A stretch of 64,000 bases of DNA. Origin: Rossellomorea marisflavi. Lineage in GTDB: Bacteria; Bacillota; Bacilli; Bacillales; Bacillaceae_B. Under the pieces are notes generated by a model that saw nothing but the letters and a program-made list of their open reading frames with translations, was not told the origin of the DNA and ran no database searches. How positions within the stretch are numbered: position 1 is the stretch's first letter; every line of letters begins with the position of its first letter. Positions 53,928-63,542 of the stretch are shown here, in pieces. The position numbers and the translations under genes were made by a program. The DNA is taken from the NCBI GenBank assembly GCA_003667865.1, contig CP033051.1:2129501-2193500 (forward strand), read 5' to 3'.

Positions 53928-55823
53928 ATGAGAGCTGCCGAGCTGCAAAAAGAATTAACTAGGTTAACTGAAGAGAATAAACGTCTAAAGAATGAGATTC
54001 ATCTCCTAAATGATCACATTGATTTTAACAATGCTATTACGAATTATAAACAATTATTCAGTCATATTATGGACGCGATCTATTGCTTTAAAATAGATTC
54101 AACAGGAAGACCAAGTAAATTTCTTGAAGTCAATGCTGAAGGGTATAAGCGCTTAGGATACACGAAAGAGGAAATCCTGAACCTACACCCTTATGACATT
54201 AATCTTCAAAGTGAAGATAAGATCATAGAGTTTTTAAGGGATATCGCCCAAAAAGAAAGTATGATATTTGAAACAACACATGTTAGTAAAGATGGTAGGT
54301 TAATACCTGTTGAAATAAAAACCAATATTATAACTACTAATGAAGAACAATATATTTTATCTGTTTGTAGAGATATTTCTGAAAGGAAAAAAACAGAAGA
54401 ATCCTTACATAGACTTGAATCTTTTTATAATCATAGTTCAGAGGGAATTGCCATTTTTGACCTAGACGGGAAAATTTTAGATCTTAATGCTGCTTTTACA
54501 ACAATCTTTGGATATACCTTAGAAGAAGTAAAGGGGAAACGTCTACCAGTAACTCCTATATTCTCTAAAGGGGATGCTGAGTATTTATTAAATGAAACCC
54601 TTAAAGGCAATAGTATAAAAGATTTTGAAACAATAAAGCAAAAAAAGAACGGTGAGTACATTACCGTTAGCATTACAATGTCTCCTATTCGAAAAGAAGA
54701 AAATGGGGAAGTGTATGCTCTGTCTGGTATTGTGAGAGATATATCAGAGCAGCGCTCAACTATGATACAGCTTGAATCATTTATCGATAATAACATCGAT
54801 CCGATCCTTATATTTGATAATCAAGAAAAATTAATCAAGGTAAATTCATCCTTTGAACAAGTTTTTGGTTGGAAAGGGAACGGACTGCTAGGCCTGTCGA
54901 TAACGGACATGCCGATGATTCCAGAAGAGAAGTTAACGGAGGCATCATACTATTTTAATAGAGTGAAAAATCATGAGGGTATCAAGGGATTTGAGACATA
55001 CAGATATACGAAAAATGGAGAAAAAATTGATGTACTGCTTACATCTTTTGCTGTTCAAAATGATTTAAATCATAATCGTTGGTATGTCGTGAGTTTAAAG
55101 GATATTCGAGATAAGAAAAAAGCAGAGAAGCTCATCTTAGATACAGAAAAGCTATCTATTGCAGGTGAATTGGCTGCCAGTATTGCGCATGAAATTCGTA
55201 ATCCAATAACAGCTATAAAAGGGTTTATTCAAATTATTGAGCATGGTTCTATCAATCAAACCTATTTTGATATTATCAATTCTGAGATGAACCGAATCGA
55301 GTTAATTCTAAAAGAATTACTCTTATTAGCAAAACCTCAAGCAGTCATGTTTCAACCGCAAAATATTATACAAACACTAGAACAATCTATTGCCTTATTA
55401 GAGGCACAAGCCAATATGTATAGTGTTGAGATAAAAACAGAGATAGAGCCTAACAATTACACGATATTCTGTGAAGAGAATCGTTTAAAGCAAGTGTTTA
55501 TTAATCTTATTAAAAATGCCATTGATGCGATGCCTGAGGGGGGAGTGCTAAGGATTCACTGTGAGAACTCTATGAATCAAATGATTACCCTTCGCTTTAC
55601 TGACGAGGGGTATGGAATTCCAGAGAGTACGTTAAAAAGGTTAGGAGAACCCTTTTACACAACAAAGGACAAAGGTACCGGGTTAGGTTTCATGGTATGT
55701 AAAAATATTATTGAGGAACACAACGGGAAACTAAACGTCTATAGTGAAGTAAATGTTGGTACTACGATAGAGGTTATGTTGCCTGTACGATCGATAAGTC
55801 AGAATCATTCTAAAATGGCATAA
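53928..55823 (+). CDS. Soluble PAS histidine kinase, sporulation-kinase-like
   Basis: A 631-residue kinase without membrane helices. A short coiled coil (1-40) leads to three PAS domains (about 43-165, 168-285, 286-405; each ends in an R-D-I-S/R-type boundary), then the H-box ELAASIAHEIRNPITAIKGF with His421, and an HATPase domain (N-box NLIKNAIDAMPEGG, G1 DEGYGIPE, G2 GTGLGF). PAS array plus this H-box is the layout of KinA/KinE kinases that feed the Spo0A phosphorelay. No regulator gene is adjacent, consistent with that. Start ATG 53928 preferred over TTG 53919, which overlaps the AGGA site. Confidence 0.88.
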   Translation: MRAAELQKELTRLTEENKRLKNEIHLLNDHIDFNNAITNYKQLFSHIMDAIYCFKIDSTGRPSKFLEVNAEGYKRLGYTKEEILNLHPYDINLQSEDKIIEFLRDIAQKESMIFETTHVSKDGRLIPVEIKTNIITTNEEQYILSVCRDISERKKTEESLHRLESFYNHSSEGIAIFDLDGKILDLNAAFTTIFGYTLEEVKGKRLPVTPIFSKGDAEYLLNETLKGNSIKDFETIKQKKNGEYITVSITMSPIRKEENGEVYALSGIVRDISEQRSTMIQLESFIDNNIDPILIFDNQEKLIKVNSSFEQVFGWKGNGLLGLSITDMPMIPEEKLTEASYYFNRVKNHEGIKGFETYRYTKNGEKIDVLLTSFAVQNDLNHNRWYVVSLKDIRDKKKAEKLILDTEKLSIAGELAASIAHEIRNPITAIKGFIQIIEHGSINQTYFDIINSEMNRIELILKELLLLAKPQAVMFQPQNIIQTLEQSIALLEAQANMYSVEIKTEIEPNNYTIFCEENRLKQVFINLIKNAIDAMPEGGVLRIHCENSMNQMITLRFTDEGYGIPESTLKRLGEPFYTTKDKGTGLGFMVCKNIIEEHNGKLNVYSEVNVGTTIEVMLPVRSISQNHSKMA

Positions 55824-55880
55824 TAAAATTTGAGTCTATGTATAGGTAGAACCAGAATAAAATCCATGAATTTGTAAAAG

Positions 55881-55911
55881 AGTATTGGTCTTTAGGACCA
55901 ATGCTTTTTTT
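55881..55911 (+). terminator. Terminator of the PAS kinase gene
   Basis: AGTATTGGTC / GACCAATGCT stem (one G-U), short loop, seven T. Confidence 0.85.
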
Positions 55912-56039
55912 AGATATAGAAATTTCATATACTCACCATATTTTAATACTAAGTATAGAGTATTAAGAAAATTAAGACATTTAAAGGCGATTAAATGTTA
56001 AAATGAATACTTACTATTAAGATTTGTAAGGGGGATCAC

Positions 56040-56594
56040 ATGATAGCTCAAAACGATCAAATTGAAAAATATTCCCGAATCGCAGTCATCATTCTTGCGA
56101 TGTTCTTCTATATCCAATGGGAACATCTAAAAACGGAGCTTTTTTGGAAAGAGAAACAGCAAGATTTTCAGATTGAAACTCACTTAAGTGACGTGCAGAT
56201 GATTCTGTTTCATGTCGAAGAAACCTTAAACCTGTATAGCTTTCCGATTGAAGATGAGAAGCGACCGTATTTTCAGGACTCATTAAATAAAGACATCATT
56301 CATTTACATCAGGTAGCTGAATCCATTCAAAGATTGAATGTGCATTCGAATTTTGCTGTACTGTATGAGGATTATCTAGCGAATATAGAAGAATTGATAA
56401 AAAGCATAAGAGGATTTCAATATACTCAAGCTGAGATAGACACAGCCATTATGGTGATGCATAGCACTCGAGCAGATTTAAATGTTTTAGTAGAAGACCG
56501 TAACTTTTCTGTCAGTGATAAAGAGCATCGTGAAGCTGTATTAGAAATTCTTAATCACTTTAATCAGCAGATTTCGGGCCTTAAGAAATTTTAG
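56040..56594 (+). CDS. Membrane-anchored protein of unknown function
   Basis: A 184-residue protein: one N-terminal membrane helix (SRIAVIILAMFFYIQW, about 12-27) followed by an all-helical domain of about 150 residues (KQQDFQIETHLSDVQMILFHVEETLNLYSF...). The shape of a helical bundle behind a single span is like a sensor half without a signalling domain. GGGGGATC precedes the ATG. Family not recognised. Confidence 0.7.
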   Translation: MIAQNDQIEKYSRIAVIILAMFFYIQWEHLKTELFWKEKQQDFQIETHLSDVQMILFHVEETLNLYSFPIEDEKRPYFQDSLNKDIIHLHQVAESIQRLNVHSNFAVLYEDYLANIEELIKSIRGFQYTQAEIDTAIMVMHSTRADLNVLVEDRNFSVSDKEHREAVLEILNHFNQQISGLKKF

Positions 56595-56644
56595 TCTCAA
56601 CATGGAAAAAGAGTAGCCTAAAAGACAAAATTGAGGTGAACGAA

Positions 56645-57202
56645 ATGGGGGAAATAGAGAAATTGAATTCTGTACCAATAATAGAAACAGAACGCTTACT
56701 TCTTAGAGGACTGACAGTAGAAGATGCTGATGACTTATATGAATATGCTTCAGAGCATAAAGTATCACAATATGTTCCGTGGGATGCCCACAAATCTCTA
56801 GAAGATAGTATAGAATTCTTAAAATACATACTTAATGCTTACGAGTACAAAAAGAAACGAACATGGGCAATTGAGTTGAAGGAAGAAGGGAAACTGATTG
56901 GGACGATTGATTATGTAAATTGGGTCCCAAGTCATAGAAAAGCCGAACTCACTTATGTACTATCACATCATTATTGGGGAAAGGGCTTTACATATGAAGC
57001 TGCACAAAAACTATTACACTATGGTTTTGAAACAATGGGACTTCATCGCGTTGAGGCACCAATCATGCTAGAGAATAAGCAATCTCAACGGGTTCTAGAA
57101 AAGCTAGGAATGACTTATGAAGGAATTGCAAGACAAAGTTTTTATTTGAATGGTCAATATGTTGACCTGGCCATGTATGCTATTTTAAAGGATGAAATTT
57201 GA
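56645..57202 (+). CDS. GNAT acetyltransferase (RimJ/RimL type)
   Basis: A 185-residue N-acetyltransferase of the family that acetylates ribosomal-protein N-termini, small molecules or antibiotics. The order is IIETERLLLRGLTVEDADDLY, then WAIELKEEGKLIGTIDYVNW, the acetyl-CoA loop region YWGKGFTYEAAQKLL (near 125) and NKQSQRVLEKLGMTYEG (near 150). ATG 56645 chosen for GAGGTG six to seven bases upstream. The intact counterpart of the remnant at 53577 in family terms, but not obviously its duplicate. Confidence 0.88.
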   Translation: MGEIEKLNSVPIIETERLLLRGLTVEDADDLYEYASEHKVSQYVPWDAHKSLEDSIEFLKYILNAYEYKKKRTWAIELKEEGKLIGTIDYVNWVPSHRKAELTYVLSHHYWGKGFTYEAAQKLLHYGFETMGLHRVEAPIMLENKQSQRVLEKLGMTYEGIARQSFYLNGQYVDLAMYAILKDEI

Positions 57203-57240
57203 ACTTTGTACACAATAATGAAGTTCAAAGGAGATGAGTG

Positions 57241-58791
57241 GTGATCATGAACTTAGGTTTTGAGCAACTAAGTCAAATTTCAAATAAAAGTGAATGGAAA
57301 CAAGCATACAGCAGTTCAATCAAAAACTTGGATGCTTTGTACCAAGAAGAAGAGAAACTATATTATCTCATGTATTCACAAGATATGGAGAATCAGAGAA
57401 TTGGGGAAATTCAACAGATTAAGCATGAGCTAATGACGAACGGTGATTTAATACATACCCTACAAGATTGGAAATCAACATTCAAGGATGACCCTACCTG
57501 GCATAGAAGGCTTAAAGTATTCTTATCAAAAATGAAACAAGAAGCACTCGACAGTCAACCTGATTTAGTAAGAATTCAACAAAAGCTTCAAAATAATTTA
57601 ATGAATAGTAGGTTTGAGATTAATGGAAATGAATATAACTTAGGTAGTGTTCATGCTACTATAATGGATCATCCAAATAGAGAACTCCGAAGAAAATTGT
57701 TCCAAGAGACAAAGAGGATTGGAAGTGAACATGAGGATCTTTATCGAACACTGATTAAAAAAAGGAACGAACTAGCACGCGCTCATGAATATGACAGCTA
57801 TTATCATTTCCGATGTAGTCTGAAGGAAATCGATATAGATATGTACTTCGAAGAAATGAGAAGATTACTTGAAAAATCTAAAGGCTCATTTACTTATTGG
57901 AATAATAAAATAAATGCTAAGTTTGGATGGGAGAAAACGAATTTCTACGACCAGTATTATACTACCTTTAATTTTCATCGAGTTCCTGGTCATCTGTTTT
58001 CTTCTGAACGGATAAAAGAGGCCTTAGGTGATGCTGCTAGTAGCATTGGAGTCCCACTCCAAAATCTACCTCTTACGATTGAGGTTATGGAAATTCCTTA
58101 TGGTGGTTTTGCGGTTAATATTCATCCTGAAAACCTAAAGCTCGTAGTAAATAAACGGGATGCTTATTCTGTCTTTCTTTCAGGGATACATGAGTTAGGA
58201 CATGCATTGGACGGGTATTATGCTTCATATAAATATCCAGAGCTTTACCGCTTTTATTCGAGCATAGCTGCTGAATCAATTGCTGAATTGGTTCAGACTA
58301 TTGTTACAGATCCAGATTTCTTAAGAGCTAATTTTGAGTTGGATGATGAAGCATTAAAACAAATTAAAGAGGTAAATGTACTAACCGATTTAAAGATGGT
58401 CCAAATCAATTATTATTATAGTCTTGTTGAATATGAGTTATATAAAGATCCAGAAAGAAGCTTCCAAGTAATAGCGGATGAGTGCTATCGAGATGTATTC
58501 GGATATGAGGGGGAGACCTTCCATCCCGGTAGTGAGATGTTTTATATTGAGAATCCGGCATTTTTTCAGGACTACAACTATGCTCTAGCAATTCGTGATA
58601 TGATCCGAGCAAAGTATAAGATCCACACCGTTTACAATGAAAGAGATGTGTTTGGTCGATTCATGGAACATTTTATTGTACCCAATCAACTTTTTTCTTG
58701 GCAGGAACGAGTAAAAAGAGTCTGTGGTGAAGATTTTACCTTCTCTTACTTGGGTGAAACCATAGAGAATGCAGCATCAAGTCATGATTAA
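57241..58791 (+). CDS. Zinc metallopeptidase of the M3 (oligoendopeptidase F-like) group
   Basis: A 516-residue helical metallopeptidase. The zinc site is HELGH (His317, Glu318, His321), and the third ligand is a Glu in AAESIAELVQ about 25 residues on; HRVPGHL and a C-terminal RDMIRAKYKIHTVYNERDVF fit the M3/M2-like helical clan (MA(E)). Shorter than PepF (about 600 aa). Start uncertain: GGAG at 57230-57233 fits GTG 57241 best (seven bases), with GTG 57238 and ATG 57247 as alternatives. Cytosolic; peptide degradation is inferred. Confidence 0.83.
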   Translation: MIMNLGFEQLSQISNKSEWKQAYSSSIKNLDALYQEEEKLYYLMYSQDMENQRIGEIQQIKHELMTNGDLIHTLQDWKSTFKDDPTWHRRLKVFLSKMKQEALDSQPDLVRIQQKLQNNLMNSRFEINGNEYNLGSVHATIMDHPNRELRRKLFQETKRIGSEHEDLYRTLIKKRNELARAHEYDSYYHFRCSLKEIDIDMYFEEMRRLLEKSKGSFTYWNNKINAKFGWEKTNFYDQYYTTFNFHRVPGHLFSSERIKEALGDAASSIGVPLQNLPLTIEVMEIPYGGFAVNIHPENLKLVVNKRDAYSVFLSGIHELGHALDGYYASYKYPELYRFYSSIAAESIAELVQTIVTDPDFLRANFELDDEALKQIKEVNVLTDLKMVQINYYYSLVEYELYKDPERSFQVIADECYRDVFGYEGETFHPGSEMFYIENPAFFQDYNYALAIRDMIRAKYKIHTVYNERDVFGRFMEHFIVPNQLFSWQERVKRVCGEDFTFSYLGETIENAASSHD

Positions 58792-58795
58792 TTAA

Positions 58796-58951
58796 TTGGA
58801 TATAGAAGGGTTCTTGATAAGAGAAATTCAAGAAGGTACCAGCTTGGTGCGGTATAATCTTGATAACATGATTGACGACCCGAGAATAAATAAAGTTGAA
58901 ATTGAATGATATATCGATGATGAGGAATCGATTGAATTTATTTCCGATTAA
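58796..58951 (+). pseudogene. Short gene fragment with an internal stop
   Basis: Open frame LDIEGFLIREIQEGTSLVRYNLDNMIDDPRINKVEIE, then TGA, then YIDDEESIEFISD and TAA. Reading the TGA as an ancestral TGG would give about 50 residues. No ribosome site and no family recognised. Low confidence; could be chance. Confidence 0.3.
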
Positions 58952-58993
58952 GGGAAAACTGTTCTTATCCATTCCACTTTAACCACTTTTCTA

Positions 58994-59029
58994 AGAGATT
59001 TACTCTATAAGGAGTAAGTCTCTTTTTTT
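58994..59029 (+). terminator. Terminator behind the M3-like peptidase
   Basis: AGAGATTTACTC / GAGTAAGTCTCT stem (one G-U), loop of six bases, seven T. Confidence 0.85.
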
Positions 59030-59185
59030 GTTGCGGGGAGTAAAAGGTGTGGATGAGAAAAATGAGGTAATATAGGATTGGAAAATAAACCAGATGAAAA
59101 AAGTAAAAAAGAATGAGAGAAGATCTACTTTCCTTCGTTATTTATAGTATAAGAGTTTTTTAGTTAGCAATAAGGGGAGTTGTAA

Positions 59186-59755
59186 ATGAAGTCAAATGAT
59201 AGGAATTTTATAACACGTTTGCAGCGGGGTAAGGAAGACGCTTTGGAATTTATTGTAGATCAGTACTTAGCCGTAATTAAAGGGATTTCGTATAAAGTGC
59301 TGTCTCCGTTGGGGAATGATGGAATTGTGGAAGAGTGTATTAACGACATACTCCTCTCAATATGGAATCACTCAAATAAGTTTCATGGGGATACACCGTT
59401 AGAATTTAAAAAATGGATCTGTACCATCGCGAAATTTAAAGCCATTGATTATTATCGAAAAGCTAAGAAAAAGGCAGAGCTTCATATTGATATTTCAGCT
59501 ATCCATGTTACGAACTCTGCAGAGGATGAACTGGTCATCATGGAGGATCAGGCTGAGTTAATCAAACTAATCAATCAGCTAGAGCCCGTGGATCGAAATA
59601 TTTTTATTCTGAAGTATTTTCTAGGATTGAAAACGGAGGAAATCGCGAGCAAGCTTGGTATGACTCATTCTGCCATTGATAATCGGATCTATAGAGGAAA
59701 GAAAAAACTTTTCACTAAGGCTCAAAACCTAACTATTGGGGGGAGTACACTATGA
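59186..59755 (+). CDS. ECF-type sigma factor (second)
   Basis: A 189-residue sigma factor. Region 2: AFKGIS-like start, VEECINDILLSIWNHSNKFHGDTPLEFKKWICTIAKFKAIDYYRKAKK (about 45-95); region 4: LEPVDRNIFILKYFLGLKTEEIASKLGMTHSAIDNRIYRGKKKL (about 128-172). It overlaps the anti-sigma gene by four bases (ATGA). GGGGAG precedes the ATG. No clear ECF promoter is visible upstream. Paired regulator with the DUF4179 protein. Confidence 0.9.
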   Translation: MKSNDRNFITRLQRGKEDALEFIVDQYLAVIKGISYKVLSPLGNDGIVEECINDILLSIWNHSNKFHGDTPLEFKKWICTIAKFKAIDYYRKAKKKAELHIDISAIHVTNSAEDELVIMEDQAELIKLINQLEPVDRNIFILKYFLGLKTEEIASKLGMTHSAIDNRIYRGKKKLFTKAQNLTIGGSTL

Positions 59756-60819
59756 AAGACATTTATGAGTTATTAAATGATATTGAATTCGATGAGCATG
59801 AATTTGAGGAAATGGAAGTAGATGAGATCGAGAAGGCGAAGTATAAAAGGAACCTCAGAAAATCAATTACAAACAAGAGAAGTGGGTCTGTTTGGAAAAA
59901 AAGTGCTGCAGTTGTTGCTGTAATTGGTTTATCTCTTGTTTCGCTAGGTCTAACGTTTCCGGCTTATGCTCTTAATATTCCAATTGTAAGAGATATTTTT
60001 CGATTTCTTGATGGTGAAAAGACAGGCTTATATGATCAATACAAGGAAAATTCTACAGAAATCAATCAATCCAAAGAAAGCAATGGTATTACCGTTACAT
60101 TGAGTGATGCCATTTTTGACGGCAAAACCGTATCAGTGGCGTACACGATTGAAAGTGAACACGATTTAGGAGAAGTCGAGCATCTACAAAAACCTCCCTT
60201 TGTTCAGCCATTTATTATTATTGAAGGAGAGAGTGGCTGGACTGGAAACTCTAGGCTTTCGAAAGTTGGTGAAAACCAATATGTTGGGATCACGACAGCA
60301 AGTAATCATAGGTTTGAAGAAAAAGATGCTGTTACTGTTCAGTTGGTCATGCCTGGATTCATGACTAAACATGATGAGGAAATTCAAGGGGATTGGAAAT
60401 TTGAGCTTGATTTACAGGCAACCGAACACAACGTTCAAGTAATCAATCAGAGCGCGCAACAAAAAGGGATTCAGGTTGAAGTTGGAAAAATGACTGTTAC
60501 ACCGATGTCTTTTATCATATATTACAACAACGCAGTACCCATAGAACTGGAGAAAGAATGGCCAGGCATTGAGGTTGATCTTCAAGTGAAGGATGATTTA
60601 GGTCATTCTTATGATGGAGAAGTAAATGGTGGATGGTCGGATCAGGAGAACGGTATCACTCTTGGGTATAATAAAACCTTTGAAAAATTAGATGAGGAAG
60701 CAACGAAGCTTATTATAACGCCTCACATGAAACTGTATAAGGATATTGAACAAGATGGAACGTACATTGGTAAGGAAACATTCGTACTTGAAGATATTAT
60801 TGTTGAGTTAAAGAAATAG
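59752..60819 (+). CDS. DUF4179 anti-sigma factor-like membrane protein
   Basis: A 355-residue partner of the sigma factor before it. Cytosolic N-terminal acidic region (1-50), one membrane helix (SAAVVAVIGLSLVSLGLTFPAYA, about 50-72), then the DUF4179 start NIPIVRDIFRFLDG and outer beta-rich domains to the end (ITVTLSDAIFDGKTVSVAYTIES... resembling DUF5643 near the C-terminus). Gene order, overlap and this domain order match known sigma-linked DUF4179 anti-sigma factors. Confidence 0.85.
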   Translation: MKDIYELLNDIEFDEHEFEEMEVDEIEKAKYKRNLRKSITNKRSGSVWKKSAAVVAVIGLSLVSLGLTFPAYALNIPIVRDIFRFLDGEKTGLYDQYKENSTEINQSKESNGITVTLSDAIFDGKTVSVAYTIESEHDLGEVEHLQKPPFVQPFIIIEGESGWTGNSRLSKVGENQYVGITTASNHRFEEKDAVTVQLVMPGFMTKHDEEIQGDWKFELDLQATEHNVQVINQSAQQKGIQVEVGKMTVTPMSFIIYYNNAVPIELEKEWPGIEVDLQVKDDLGHSYDGEVNGGWSDQENGITLGYNKTFEKLDEEATKLIITPHMKLYKDIEQDGTYIGKETFVLEDIIVELKK

Positions 60820-60835
60820 TGTGTTTCACAATTCG

Positions 60836-60870
60836 GAAGCTATTCTTTTAAAGAGGATAGCTTCTATTTT
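60836..60870 (+). terminator. Terminator of the second sigma/anti-sigma operon
   Basis: GAAGCTATTC / GGATAGCTTC stem (one G-U) with a T-rich tail TATTTTATAT. Confidence 0.75.
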
Positions 60871-60954
60871 ATATGTAAAAATATAATAATAGAAATTACG
60901 AATAAACAAATAGGGGATATTTATATATTTTTCCAATTTTTTCAGATAAAGAGA

Positions 60955-60985
60955 TTGACATTAAACTAGGTTTAACGTTTATCCT
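60955..60985 (+). promoter_or_regulatory. MerR-type promoter with 19-bp spacer
   Basis: TTGACA (60955-60960), exactly 19 bases, then TATCCT (60980-60985). The spacer contains the dyad TAAAC-TAG-GTTTA. An overlong spacer carrying a dyad is the signature of promoters activated by MerR regulators; a MerR gene is second in this operon. Confidence 0.7.
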
Positions 60986-61019
60986 TAAATTGTAAAAACA
61001 AATTAAGGAGTTGTTGAAT

Positions 61020-61835
61020 ATGTATCGATGGGATGGAGGATTTATCATGGTTGACCCAGAAAAGTTCGAGGAAGGGGTTACATGGTATCAGGAAGTACTT
61101 GGATGGAAGTGTGTAGATAAGATCACTTCATGGGTTGGTAGAAAAGGTTTCATGAAGCTGCCAAGATCGGGTATGGTCACTATCAAGTCATTTGAAGGAC
61201 ACTATGAACATCTTCAATCAAATGAACCCAAAGGAAATGTAAGATTGGTATTTGTCACCTACGATTTAGAAAAGACCTTAACGTATTTAGCATCTCATAA
61301 AGTGGATTTTACTGAAACACATACTCTACCAAATGGTCAGGCATACTGTGATATCTTTGCTTTTGATGATACCTGTTTGACGATAGTAGAGGAATCAAGA
61401 GGTGATGATGTAAATGAATATCCAGCATCGGGGATTATCGGGTATGGAAGTGTTAATAGTATCATTCATGTCAAAGATGTGCAGCGATCTACAGAATGGT
61501 ATGAAAAAAATCTTGGGTTTGAATTGGTTGAACTAAGTGTAGATAAAGGATTTGCTCATATGCGTACAGAGGATGCTTATGACCGAAATGCTTTGAATCA
61601 ACAGTTCTGGGATCACATTTGGTTCCTTCAAGATATGGAACAACAGAATCGCAATGATGATAAGGTTCGAACATACTTCGATATAAGGCCGAATGTCTTC
61701 TTTAAAGAATATAACACCTTGATCCGTAATGGAATTAAACCATCACAAATTGCAGGGGATCCTATAAATGGATGGGGAGGATTTCACATTTATGATCCTG
61801 ACCATAATCAAATCAATGTTTGGTCTTACAAATAA
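61020..61835 (+). CDS. Two-domain VOC (glyoxalase/dioxygenase fold) protein
   Basis: A 271-residue protein of two VOC modules (about 1-125 and 140-271), each beginning with a conserved Y/W-strand and ending with a metal-type Glu/His position (ENTVEESR-like TCLTIVEESRG in the first; GGFHIYDPDHNQINVWSY in the second). VOC proteins include glyoxalases, extradiol dioxygenases and antibiotic-binding proteins. ATG 61020 chosen for AAGGAG nine bases upstream. It is in one operon with a MerR regulator, so it probably handles or binds the compound that regulator senses. Confidence 0.8.
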   Translation: MYRWDGGFIMVDPEKFEEGVTWYQEVLGWKCVDKITSWVGRKGFMKLPRSGMVTIKSFEGHYEHLQSNEPKGNVRLVFVTYDLEKTLTYLASHKVDFTETHTLPNGQAYCDIFAFDDTCLTIVEESRGDDVNEYPASGIIGYGSVNSIIHVKDVQRSTEWYEKNLGFELVELSVDKGFAHMRTEDAYDRNALNQQFWDHIWFLQDMEQQNRNDDKVRTYFDIRPNVFFKEYNTLIRNGIKPSQIAGDPINGWGGFHIYDPDHNQINVWSYK

Positions 61836-61850
61836 TTTGGATAAGTAGAT

Positions 61851-62609
61851 ATGTATCTTTCAATAAAAGAATTCTCAAATAGGACAGGTCTACCTCCAAG
61901 CAAGCTCCGTTTTTATGATAAAAAGGGATTAATAACCCCTTCTGTTCGTTTGGACAATGGTTACAGAGCATACTCAGTTGAGCAAATACCGCAGGCAAAA
62001 TTAGTTGATTCCTTCAGACAAGCAGAAATCTCCATAGAAGATATCAAGCATTATTGTGCAGCAGATGAGAAAGAAAAAAAGATCTTACTCGATAGCTGGA
62101 AAGCAGATTTAAATAGAAAAATGGAAGCATTAATGGCTGCTAGGAAATACATTGGAGGAATGGATGGAGAAAACCCTCAAACATTATTGCTTTCAAAATG
62201 GGAAGCTGAAAAGTACTTTGTTTGGCAGAGGTTTGAAGTAGAGAGAGTGCCACATCCTTTTCGTGAATGTATGTTGACTGCAAAAGAACGATTGGAGAAG
62301 CATGGCGAGACATGTTCCCAGCAGGTTTATATAAAAAATGATTCTATTACAAAGAATCATATTATAGGAGAAATCGGCTTTGAGGTATGTAAGGATTTTA
62401 AAGTGGAGAAAGAGAGGAACTTCCGACTTGAGATCGTCCCACCTACTCTATTTGCAGTATTACAAGGCTGTAGAGCTTATGATGACTTCCTTTGTTTTTC
62501 ATATATTCAAGTAGTCATCCGATATGGTTTCCAACCCTCTGGGACAAAGTTAGAAAGGTATTCAAGCACGAATTCCCAAGCCTTTGATTATCTAATTCCA
62601 TTAATATAA
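61851..62609 (+). CDS. MerR-family regulator with effector-binding domain
   Basis: A 252-residue regulator: MerR winged helix (YLSIKEFSNRTGLPPSKLRFYDKKGLITPSVRLDNGYRAYS, residues 2-42), dimerisation helix to about 100, then a GyrI-like/SOUL-type ligand domain (about 120-252). No metal cysteine pattern, so it is the multidrug-type (BmrR/Mta-like). No clear ribosome site; the 15-base gap to the VOC gene suggests coupled translation. It likely activates the promoter with the 19-bp spacer. Confidence 0.88.
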   Translation: MYLSIKEFSNRTGLPPSKLRFYDKKGLITPSVRLDNGYRAYSVEQIPQAKLVDSFRQAEISIEDIKHYCAADEKEKKILLDSWKADLNRKMEALMAARKYIGGMDGENPQTLLLSKWEAEKYFVWQRFEVERVPHPFRECMLTAKERLEKHGETCSQQVYIKNDSITKNHIIGEIGFEVCKDFKVEKERNFRLEIVPPTLFAVLQGCRAYDDFLCFSYIQVVIRYGFQPSGTKLERYSSTNSQAFDYLIPLI

Positions 62610-62978
62610 AAAGATGCCTTATTATGGGGGATTTTAAAGCAGTAAGATATTTTGTAAATTCGATTATGGTGTACTAATTGAAAAACATATACAAGATAAA
62701 GAGCTTTTCTCTTATATGGGGATAGCTCTCTTTTTTGTTTTTAAACGTACTCATGTGTCTTTTAGTTAAAAAAGGCTTTTATGTGATTTGACAGAAAGTA
62801 TTTAGAATCCCATATCATTCCGGAAGTCTACAATCTTGCAGCCAATACTGTTAATAGAACGAAGTTCACAAATAATAACTAAAGCTTATAATCATAGAGG
62901 ATTCATGGATATTTTGTTGAATAAATGTAAGAGTCTAGAGAAAGCTTTGGCTTCGCTTTCATAGTTAGGAGGGATTAT
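62610..62978. other. Intergenic stretch with terminator
   Basis: AGAGCT (62700) / AGCTCT (62724) hairpin followed by CTTTTTTG (to about 62736) ends the VOC/MerR operon. Nothing else supported. Confidence 0.6.
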
Positions 62979-63257
62979 ATGAACTTACTATTATCCATCG
63001 TTCTGAGTGCAATATTAGGTTATATTCTATTGATGATGGGACCCATTGTCGGTGGAATTCTTGCTTTTGGAATTGTAGTAGGTTGTTTGTTTAGAGGAGT
63101 GTATTTATTAAATGAGATTCACAAAGCAAACCTATCAAAATCAATTAAAGAGGATCATGCTCAAGAGCGAAAACAACAAGCTCATTTGCAAAGTTCAAGT
63201 GCATATAAAAGCTATTTAGAGGAAAAAAAGCGAGAAGATAGTAATTTCCCTTCGTAA
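62979..63257 (+). CDS. Small membrane protein of unknown function
   Basis: A 92-residue protein with two N-terminal membrane helices (LLLSIVLSAILGYILLMMG; GGILAFGIVVGCLFRGVYLL) and a hydrophilic, Lys/Glu/Gln-rich tail. GGAGGG lies before the ATG. No family recognised. Confidence 0.7.
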   Translation: MNLLLSIVLSAILGYILLMMGPIVGGILAFGIVVGCLFRGVYLLNEIHKANLSKSIKEDHAQERKQQAHLQSSSAYKSYLEEKKREDSNFPS

Positions 63258-63542
63258 TTTAGTCTGATACTATGGGCAAAAGTATCTAACAAATTCGGGG
63301 TAATAAAACATAATGACTCCACTGGAAGAGAACGTACTAGTATATTAATTTTCATAAAAAGGTAGGCTAGTAAAAGCAAGATTAAAAGGTATTAGAAAGT
63401 GGGTAATGTGTTGTATAAATGGTGTAAGTATACATAAATAGAATTGTAAGAGAAAATTGAAAGATATAACGAGTCCAGATGAATTCTATAATGATATAAT
63501 GTCATATATAGTAAATTCATTTTACAAAAGGAGAATAGGTCG

